Positions 57,033 to 62,952 of a stretch of 62,952 bases of DNA are shown here, in pieces. The translations under genes were made by a program, and so were the position numbers. The notes below the pieces were generated by a model. That model ran no database searches and had not been told where the DNA came from. It worked only from the letters and a program-made list of their open reading frames with translations. Every line of letters starts with the position of its first letter. Position 1 is the first letter of the stretch. Source of the stretch: Actinomycetaceae bacterium (GTDB taxonomy: Bacteria; Actinomycetota; Actinomycetes; Actinomycetales; Actinomycetaceae); contig JAUNLF010000011.1 in NCBI GenBank assembly GCA_030532405.1, positions 1-62,952 of the forward strand. The letters are read 5' to 3'.

Positions 57033-57757
57033 AACTCAAACTGAAAGTGTGGCGCCAATCCAGACCGGACGCCGCAGGAACGTATCGAACCTACGAAGTT
57101 GACGCCGACCCCACGATGTCGTGGCTGGAATTGTTGGATCATTTAAACGCGCAGCGTATGAGGGCGGGCAAGGAACCCATCGCGTTCGACTCCGACTGCA
57201 GGGAGGGAATCTGCGGGGCGTGCGGGCTGCTCGTGAACGGCCGCCCGCACGGGGAATCTGACAACCTGCCCGCGTGTCACCAGCGCGTCGGCAACCGCAG
57301 TGAGGGCGAAGTCGTAACCCTGGAACCCTTCCGCGCACGGCAATATCCGGTGATTAAAGACCTGATGGTTGACCGCTCCTCCCTGGACGCACTTCTGATG
57401 GCCGGAGGATACTCCGAGACCGACACGGGGACCGCGCCGGATGCCGACGAAGTGGGGAACACACACGACGTGGCCGAACACGCCCTCGACATGGCCGCGT
57501 GCATCGGGTGCGGAGCCTGCGTTGCCGCCTGCCCCAACGGTTCGGCAAACCTGTTCGTGGGCGCAAAACTGTCACACCTGGCAGCCCTCCAGATTCCGGG
57601 ACGCCAACGCCGCAAGCGGGCGCGCGCAATGGTGGCGGTTCTGGACGCGAACTTTGGCCCGTGCTCCCTATACGGTGAATGCGCAAAGGTGTGCCCCGCG
57701 GACATCCCACTTGCAGCGGTAGCGGCAGTTATGCGAGACAGAGCGTACTCAAAGTAA
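57029..57757 (+). CDS. sdhB: Succinate dehydrogenase/fumarate reductase iron-sulfur subunit
   Basis: 242-aa subunit with the [2Fe-2S] block CREGICGACGLLVNGRPHG and ACHQR, and two more clusters from CIGCGACVAACPNG and CSLYGECAKVCPADIP. It passes electrons between SdhA and the quinone site. GTG start coupled to sdhA. aspA follows after 45 bp. Confidence 0.95.
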   Translation: MKLKLKVWRQSRPDAAGTYRTYEVDADPTMSWLELLDHLNAQRMRAGKEPIAFDSDCREGICGACGLLVNGRPHGESDNLPACHQRVGNRSEGEVVTLEPFRARQYPVIKDLMVDRSSLDALLMAGGYSETDTGTAPDADEVGNTHDVAEHALDMAACIGCGACVAACPNGSANLFVGAKLSHLAALQIPGRQRRKRARAMVAVLDANFGPCSLYGECAKVCPADIPLAAVAAVMRDRAYSK

Positions 57758-57802
57758 AGAAACTTATATGATCGTCAGAAGACCAGACGAAAGGATGATG
57801 CG

Positions 57803-59254
57803 ATGAGGACGCGCACAGAGGTTGATCTACTAGGTGAAAGGGAAGTTCCCGCGGATGTCTACTGGGGCATTCACACGCTAAGGGCGATCGAGAACTTCAA
57901 GATTTCAACCACCAGGCTTGATCACTATCCGAACTTCATCAAAGCAATGGTGCAGGTGAAACGGGCATCCGCTAGGGCTAACCGTCGTCTTCACGTCCTC
58001 CCGGAAGACAAGGCGCGCGCCATTGAGGCAGCTTGCGAAAAGATCCTTGAAGAAGACGTTTGCTTGGATCAGTGGCCCACGGACGTGTTCCAAGGTGGTG
58101 CGGGCACTTCTGTCAATATGAACACGAACGAGGTGCTTGCGAATCTAGCTTTGGAGATCCTCGGATACGAAAAGGGCCGGTACGACATCATCAACCCGAA
58201 CGATGACGTCAATAAGTCACAGTCGACGAACGATGCCTACCCGACCGGATTCCGCTTGGCTATTTACCGCCAGCTGATTGACTTGAGTAAGGCCGTTGAG
58301 CACCTTGTTGCAGCCCTGCGGGTTAAGGCCAAAGAGTTTGATGGCGTCATTAAGATGGGTCGAACCCAGCTGCAAGATGCTGTCCCCATGACGCTCGGGC
58401 AAGAGTTTGAGGCTTTCGCGGTTACCATCGCCGAAGATATGAGCAAGATCGAAACGGCGGCGAATAACCTGCTGGAAGTGAACCTTGGCGCAACGGCGAT
58501 TGGAACCAGGCTGAACACGCCGGACGGTTACGCCGAAGTTGCGGTTGAAGAGCTCGCAAACGTTACCGGCCTGCCGTTCGTGCCCGCGCCTAACCTGATC
58601 GAGGCGACCTCCGACACGGGCGCGTTGGTCACGGTCCACAATGCGCTAAAGCGGTTGGCCAGCAAGATTTCAAAGATTTCAAACGACTTGCGGCTACTAT
58701 CGTCGGGTCCGCGCACCGGACTCGGAGAGATCAACCTGCCCGCAATGCAGGCCGGATCCTCGATCATGCCCGCAAAGGTTAACCCCGTGATTCCCGAGGT
58801 TGTAAACCAGGTTTGCTTCAAGGTGATCGGCAACGACGTTACCGTGACGATGGCGGCAGAGGCCGGCCAGCTTCAGCTAAACGTCATGGAACCCGTCATC
58901 GCGCAGGCCATGTTCGAATCCATGGAACTACTCGCAAACGCGACGGTGACGCTCGCGGATAACTGCATCACGGGCATTACCGCGAACGAGGAAGTTTGCC
59001 GCGAACAGGTACTCGGTTCGGTCGGTATCGTGACCTACTTTAACGAGATCATCGGCCACCGTAACGGTGATTTGATCGGCAAGGAAGCTACCCGAACCGG
59101 TCAAAAGGTGTCCGACCTGATTGTTGAGCGCGGCCTGCTCTCACGTGAAGAAGTGGACAAGATCCTGTCCGTTGAAAACCTTCTGAATCCACGTTACGCG
59201 GGCAAGATTTGGAAAGAGGGCGAGCGCGGCCTACCCGACAAGCCCGACGCCTAA
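57803..59254 (+). CDS. aspA: Aspartate ammonia-lyase
   Basis: 483-aa fumarase-superfamily enzyme that converts aspartate to fumarate and ammonia. Signature [19 protein letters not shown] (near 318). Extended identity to aspartases through [38 protein letters not shown] and [19 protein letters not shown] separates it from fumarase C. ATG with AAAGGATG upstream. The position after sdhCAB suggests fumarate feeding to the same complex. Confidence 0.94.
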   Translation: MRTRTEVDLLGEREVPADVYWGIHTLRAIENFKISTTRLDHYPNFIKAMVQVKRASARANRRLHVLPEDKARAIEAACEKILEEDVCLDQWPTDVFQGGAGTSVNMNTNEVLANLALEILGYEKGRYDIINPNDDVNKSQSTNDAYPTGFRLAIYRQLIDLSKAVEHLVAALRVKAKEFDGVIKMGRTQLQDAVPMTLGQEFEAFAVTIAEDMSKIETAANNLLEVNLGATAIGTRLNTPDGYAEVAVEELANVTGLPFVPAPNLIEATSDTGALVTVHNALKRLASKISKISNDLRLLSSGPRTGLGEINLPAMQAGSSIMPAKVNPVIPEVVNQVCFKVIGNDVTVTMAAEAGQLQLNVMEPVIAQAMFESMELLANATVTLADNCITGITANEEVCREQVLGSVGIVTYFNEIIGHRNGDLIGKEATRTGQKVSDLIVERGLLSREEVDKILSVENLLNPRYAGKIWKEGERGLPDKPDA

Positions 59255-59296
59255 GCGTTCAAGTTAGGGCGGCCCGCTTAGTTAGTAACTGGGTTG

Positions 59297-59345
59297 AATT
59301 AGTTTGGCTCCGGTGGTTTCCCACCGGAGCCAAACTAATTCTTTA
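59297..59345. terminator. Bidirectional terminator between aspA and aceE
   Basis: Perfect 20-bp arms (59297-59316 and 59321-59340, core GGCTCCGGTGG) with loop TTTC; CTTT follows on the plus side. It separates the two convergent genes. Confidence 0.92.
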
Positions 59346-59349
59346 GGCT

Positions 59350-62091
59350 TTACGCCTCGCCACCCGTGCCACCGGAAGTGCCGGCGTTCGGGTTGAACAG
59401 GTCGTACTTGTCGATTGCCTGCTTGATGACCGAGCGGTCCATCTGGCCGGCTTCAACGAGGCCTTGCAGTGCGCGGACAACCATGGATTCCGCGTCGATC
59501 TTCAGGTGGCGGCGGGCTGCCGGACGGGTGTCGGAGAATCCGAATCCGTCAGCGCCGAGCGTGTAGTACTCGCCCGGTACCCACTTGCGGATCTGGTCTT
59601 GAACCATGTGTTCAAAGTCGGAGGTCGCAACGGTCGGTCCGTCGATCTGCTCTAGGACGCTGGTCAGGTAAGCCTTCTTGGGCTCTTCCTCAGGCTTGAG
59701 GAAGTTGTGCTCGTCAGCTTCCATGCCGTCGCGGCGTAGCTGGTTCCAAGAGGTTACCGAGTAGACAGCGGCGTTGACGCCCCAGTCTTCGCGTAGCAGT
59801 CGGCGGGCTTCACGCGCCCACGGCACACCAACACCGGAGGCCAGGAGCTTAACGGTAGGCCCATCGCCCTCAAGGTCGTCAACCTTGTAAATGCCCTTCA
59901 AGAGGCCTTCAACGTCAAGGTTTTCTGGCTCTGCGGGCTGGTGCATGGGCTCGTTGTAAACGGTCAGGTAGTACATGACGTTGCGGTCACGGCCAGACTC
60001 GTTCGCACCGTACATGCGCTCGATACCGTCGCGGATGATGTACGGGATTTCGTACGCGTACGCGGGATCGTAGATGACCATGGCGGGGTTGGTGGCAGCC
60101 AGGATCGGGGAGTGACCGTCCATGTGCTGCAGGCCCTCACCGGCCAGCGTGGTCTTACCGGCGGTTGCGCCGATCACGAAGCCGCGTGTCAGCTGGTCGC
60201 CAGCGGCCCAGAACTGGTCGCCGGTGCGCTGGAAGCCGAACATCGAGTAGAACAGGTAGAACGGGATCATCGGGATGTTGTGCGTCGCGTAGGACGTGCC
60301 AACAACCTGCATGGCGGCCGCGGATCCGGCCTCGTTAATACCCGTGTGGAGTAGTTGACCCTGCTGCGATTCCTTGTAGGAGAGCATGAGCTCCGCATCC
60401 ACAGCGGTGTAGTTTTGGCCGTGAATGTTGAAGATCTTCGCGGTGGGGAATACGGCGTCGAGGCCGAAAGTGCGCGCCTCGTCGGGGATGATCGGAACGA
60501 CGTGCTTGCCGATTTCCTTATCCTTCATGAGGTCCTTTAGCAGGCGGACCAGGGCCATGGTGGTAGCTACTTCCTGGTGTCCCGAACCCTTAGCGAGAGC
60601 CTTGAACGGCTTTTCGGCGGGCATCGGTAGCTGCGGGTCGTCCTGGTGGCGCGACGGGAGGAAACCGCCGAGCTTGCGGCGACGCTCAAGCATGTATTGG
60701 AGCGCTGGATCGTCGTCTGCCGGCTTGTAGTAGGGCGGCAGGTACGGGTCCTTTTCGAGTTCCTCATCGGAAATCGGGATGCGTAGCAGGTCGCGTAGGC
60801 CCTTGAGGTCTTCGACGGTTAGCTTCTTCATCTGGTGGGTCGCGTTACGACCTGCGAAGTGGGTGCCGAGGGCGTAGCCCTTAATGGTGTGTGCGAGGAT
60901 GACGGTCGGCTGGCCGGTGTGCTCGGTCGCCTGCTTGTAGGCTGCGTAGACCTTGCGGTAGTCGTGGCCGCCGCGGCGCAGGTCCCAGATTTCGTCGTCG
61001 GTCCAGTTCTTGACCATTTCCTTGGTGCGCGGGTCGCGGCCAAAGAAGTGTTCGCGCACGTACGCGCCGTCGTTTGCCTTGAACGTCTGGTAGTCACCGT
61101 CGAGGGTTTCGTTCATGATGTTTACCAAAGCGCCGTCCTTGTCGGCCTCTAGTAGACGATCCCAGCCGCGTCCCCATACGACCTTGATGACGTTCCAGCC
61201 GGCGCCGCGGAAGAAGGCTTCGAGTTCCTGGATGATCTTGCCGTTACCGCGGACGGGGCCGTCCAGGCGCTGTAGGTTGGCGTTGACAACGAAGGTTAGG
61301 TTGTCGAGGCCCTGTTGGGCGGCTAGTTGGAGCATGCCGCGCGATTCGGGCTCGTCCATTTCGCCGTCGCCGAGGAATGCCCAGGTGCGTTGCTGCGAGG
61401 TGTCTTTGATGCCGCGCATGTGCAGGTACTTGTCGAACCATGCTTGGTAGATGGCTTCAGCGGGGCCGAGACCCATGGAAACGGTGGGGTACTCCCAGAA
61501 CTGGGGGAGTTGACGCGGGTGAGGGTAGGACGGGAGGCCGTTTTCGGTGGAGACCTGTTGGCGGAAGCCGTCCATTTCTTCTTCGGTGAAGCGTCCCTCT
61601 AGGAATCCGCGTGCGTAAACGCCGGGGGAGGAGTGACCTTGGAAGAATACGTGGTCACCGCCGCCGGGGTGGTCTTTGCCGCGGAAGAAGTGGTTGAAGC
61701 CGACCTCGTAAAGGGTGGCTACTGATGCGTAGGAGGAAAGGTGGCCGCCAACGCCGACTCCGGGGCGCTGTGCACGGGTTACTTGGACGGCGGCGTTCCA
61801 ACGCATCCAGCGTCGGTATTGACGCTCGGTGGGTTCGTCTCCGGGGAAGTAGGGTTCCTGCTCTACGGGGATTGTGTTGATGTAAGGCGTTGTCAGCTCT
61901 AGCGGAATCTGTACGTCGTTGCGGCGTGCTTCGTTGAGCATGTGAAGCAGTACGTAACGGGCGCGCGGACGGCCCTTTTCTTCGATGAGGCCATCGAGAG
62001 ATTCCAGCCACTCCTCAGTTTCCTGCGGGTCGTTGTCTGGTACTTGGCTCAATATGCCGTTGACTACGGGGCGACGGTCTTTTTCAGCCAC
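59350..62091 (-). CDS. aceE: Pyruvate dehydrogenase E1 component, homodimeric
   Basis: 913-aa thiamine-diphosphate enzyme that decarboxylates pyruvate and feeds the dihydrolipoyl acyltransferase. The TPP motif begins [10 protein letters not shown] and continues through the [10 protein letters not shown] block. [21 protein letters not shown] and [22 protein letters not shown] are typical of the AceE (not alpha/beta) form. GTG start with SD GAGGA. Expected partners (aceF, lpd) are not here. Confidence 0.96.
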   Translation of the reverse strand: MAEKDRRPVVNGILSQVPDNDPQETEEWLESLDGLIEEKGRPRARYVLLHMLNEARRNDVQIPLELTTPYINTIPVEQEPYFPGDEPTERQYRRWMRWNAAVQVTRAQRPGVGVGGHLSSYASVATLYEVGFNHFFRGKDHPGGGDHVFFQGHSSPGVYARGFLEGRFTEEEMDGFRQQVSTENGLPSYPHPRQLPQFWEYPTVSMGLGPAEAIYQAWFDKYLHMRGIKDTSQQRTWAFLGDGEMDEPESRGMLQLAAQQGLDNLTFVVNANLQRLDGPVRGNGKIIQELEAFFRGAGWNVIKVVWGRGWDRLLEADKDGALVNIMNETLDGDYQTFKANDGAYVREHFFGRDPRTKEMVKNWTDDEIWDLRRGGHDYRKVYAAYKQATEHTGQPTVILAHTIKGYALGTHFAGRNATHQMKKLTVEDLKGLRDLLRIPISDEELEKDPYLPPYYKPADDDPALQYMLERRRKLGGFLPSRHQDDPQLPMPAEKPFKALAKGSGHQEVATTMALVRLLKDLMKDKEIGKHVVPIIPDEARTFGLDAVFPTAKIFNIHGQNYTAVDAELMLSYKESQQGQLLHTGINEAGSAAAMQVVGTSYATHNIPMIPFYLFYSMFGFQRTGDQFWAAGDQLTRGFVIGATAGKTTLAGEGLQHMDGHSPILAATNPAMVIYDPAYAYEIPYIIRDGIERMYGANESGRDRNVMYYLTVYNEPMHQPAEPENLDVEGLLKGIYKVDDLEGDGPTVKLLASGVGVPWAREARRLLREDWGVNAAVYSVTSWNQLRRDGMEADEHNFLKPEEEPKKAYLTSVLEQIDGPTVATSDFEHMVQDQIRKWVPGEYYTLGADGFGFSDTRPAARRHLKIDAESMVVRALQGLVEAGQMDRSVIKQAIDKYDLFNPNAGTSGGTGGEA

Positions 62092-62110
62092 GAATCCTCA
62101 TTTCTCTCAG

Positions 62111-62280
62111 GCGGTCCGGATAGGACCGCACTTCGTCGTGCATACCTTCCTATCATCTACGTTCCTAACCGAAATTGCACCCGCTAACCCTATTTTGTGA
62201 CCGTCCGTGTTACGAAATACACAGGCTTATCTGTCTGGCATGTGGGCTCAAAATTGCATTCAGATTCGGCCAGCCCACAT
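62111..62280. promoter_or_regulatory. aceE-DUF3052 divergent control region
   Basis: A 7-bp hairpin GCGGTCC / GGACCGC (62111-62129) lies in the aceE leader. A perfect 9-bp inverted repeat ATGTGGGCT (62240-62248) and AGCCCACAT (62272-62280) with 23 nt between arms could bind a dimer or tetramer. No other gene is present in this 240-bp gap. Confidence 0.5.
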
Positions 62281-62318
62281 AATGCTGGTTTTATACCGGC
62301 ATTGCGCCTATTTTTCGG

Positions 62319-62331
62319 TACACTAGGGCGC
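62319..62331 (+). promoter_or_regulatory. Leaderless -10 of the DUF3052 gene
   Basis: TACACT (62319-62324) seven nucleotides before GTG 62332, without SD. Confidence 0.68.
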
Positions 62332-62766
62332 GTGACATCATATACAGATTCCCGAAAGGCGGATCCGAAGGCGCAAGGGAGCCTCGGCTTTACAAGCGGT
62401 CAAGTCGTCCAAGAATTTTATTGGGACGAGGACGTGGACGAAGATCTGCGTGCCGCTATTGAAGAAGCGACTGGCGAAGAGCTGGTTGACGTTGATTACA
62501 CCGATTTGATTGATGGCGTGATCATCTGGTGGCGATCAGATGATGCTGAAGAAGAAGACTTAGCGGATGTGCTATTGGACGCGGGCGCGAACCTGGACGA
62601 TGGGGGTGTCGTGTGGGTTCTGACTCCGAAGTCGGGTTCTAGTAACCATGTTCCTCCGGAGAATGTGGATGAGGCAGCTAAAGTTGCGGGCATGAACTCG
62701 ACCTCTGCGACTACGGTGAACAGCCATTGGGCGGGTATGCGCCTGGTTGCTCCACCCAGACAGTAG
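62332..62766 (+). CDS. DUF3052 family protein
   Basis: 144-aa acidic cytosolic protein conserved in actinobacteria, function unknown. GSLGFTSGQVVQEFYWDEDVDEDLRAAIEEATGEELVD and VDYTDLIDGVIIWWRSDDAEEEDLADVLLDA are typical. The start is the GTG set by the leaderless -10; a frame extension further upstream would cross the promoter and inverted repeat. Its position beside aceE is common in actinobacteria. Confidence 0.92.
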   Translation: MTSYTDSRKADPKAQGSLGFTSGQVVQEFYWDEDVDEDLRAAIEEATGEELVDVDYTDLIDGVIIWWRSDDAEEEDLADVLLDAGANLDDGGVVWVLTPKSGSSNHVPPENVDEAAKVAGMNSTSATTVNSHWAGMRLVAPPRQ

Positions 62767-62782
62767 CGCAGGAGGAATGAGA

Positions 62783-62819
62783 ATCTCGCCACTGTTTGTC
62801 AAAAAGTCGTTGGCGAGAT
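62783..62819 (+). terminator. Hairpin after DUF3052
   Basis: ATCTCGCCA (62783-62791) and TGGCGAGAT (62811-62819), perfect 9-bp arms with a 19-nt loop. No T-tract follows. It lies between DUF3052 and tRNA-Val. Confidence 0.5.
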
Positions 62820-62877
62820 GAAATCTGCTCCCAGTTGTGTGTATGCTGATCGGCGTACAAACTTCCTCAGGGAGTTT

Positions 62878-62952
62878 GGGCCTATAGCTCAGTTGGCTAG
62901 AGCGCCACGTTTACACCGTGGATGTCGGGGGTTCGAGTCCCTCTGGGCCCAC
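62878..62952 (+). tRNA. tRNA-Val (TAC), CCA end cut by the window edge
   Basis: Acceptor GGGCCTA/TGGGCCC, anticodon stem CCACG/CGTGG around TTTACAC (anticodon TAC), T-loop TTCGAGT and discriminator A at 62951. TATGCT about 37 nt upstream may be its -10. Confidence 0.94.

Noticed and set aside
57803-59254. Class II fumarase (fumC)
   Set aside because: Shared superfamily signature, but the [20 protein letters not shown] opening and whole-length pattern fit aspartase.
1-62952. CRISPR array, IS element or prophage
   Set aside because: No regularly spaced direct repeats, transposase, cas or phage structural genes were seen.

Overview
This window is about 63 kb of a high-GC (by eye nearly 60 %) actinobacterial chromosome. 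The evidence is the gene set and its order: smc-ftsY-ffh, rpsP-khpA-rimM-trmD-rplS-lepB-rnhB, DUF2469-yraN-comM-dprA-xerC-M23-rpsB-tsf-pyrH-frr-cdsA-rlmN, and dxr-rseP-ispG-proS. Actinobacterial markers include DUF2469, DUF3145, DUF3052, homodimeric aceE, an IclR regulator divergent from leuCD, a translational ileS T-box and many leaderless starts. Aspartate ammonia-lyase next to sdhCAB, a Tdh/Kbl pair and PEP-dependent dihydroxyacetone kinase fit a facultative, host-associated Actinomycetaceae-like organism, but the family is only inferred. I see no IS element, prophage or CRISPR array. The region is core genome, and the oddities lie in fusions, extensions and regulatory DNA.

Layout. 1-2.1 kb: 3' end of tRNA-Glu, a GT4 glycosyltransferase and the IclR regulator (minus strand). 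2.1-6.6 kb: leuC-leuD, then murA-plsC, with a convergent AMIN-like lipoprotein. 7.3-10.7 kb: gpsA, ddl and an orphan ATP-grasp gene, each with a leaderless start. 10.8-16.1 kb: tRNA-His, the ileS T-box, ileS and folC. 16.2-18.5 kb: the dhaKLM operon. 18.6-27.2 kb: ndk, smc, a small membrane protein, ftsY, ffh and an amidohydrolase. An inositol-monophosphatase-like gene faces it. 28.5-33.6 kb: the rpsP and rplS ribosome-maturation clusters, lepB, rnhB and DUF2469. 33.8-38.4 kb: yraN, comM, dprA, xerC and a convergent M23 peptidase. 38.9-50.7 kb: rpsB, tsf, pyrH, frr, cdsA, rlmN, a DivIVA-like protein, dxr, rseP, ispG, tdh and kbl. 50.9-59.3 kb: proS, def, DUF3145, a Ser-less carrier-protein-like gene, sdhCAB and aspA. 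59.3-63 kb: aceE (minus), DUF3052 and the start of tRNA-Val.

How it works together. Many genes serve envelope building (murA, ddl, plsC, gpsA, cdsA, dxr, ispG), translation and its maturation (S16, L19, S2, EF-Ts, RRF, RimM, TrmD, RlmN, Def, IleRS, ProRS), SRP-dependent export and processing (ffh, ftsY, lepB, rseP) and chromosome handling (smc, xerC, dprA, comM, rnhB). Central metabolism is represented by aceE, sdhCAB and aspA. Together aspA and sdhCAB could run aspartate to fumarate to succinate.

Most notable items: a TrmD-GNAT fusion; FolC with an acidic N-terminal extension of about 100 residues; a carrier-protein-like gene with Ala at the expected phosphopantetheine Ser; perfect inverted repeats before leuC/iclR, murA, ftsY, dhaK and aceE; a shared 15-nt promoter core at rpsP and rplS; and an apparently over-represented GAGGGCG/CGCCCTC heptamer. 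I do not see a wholly new multi-gene system.
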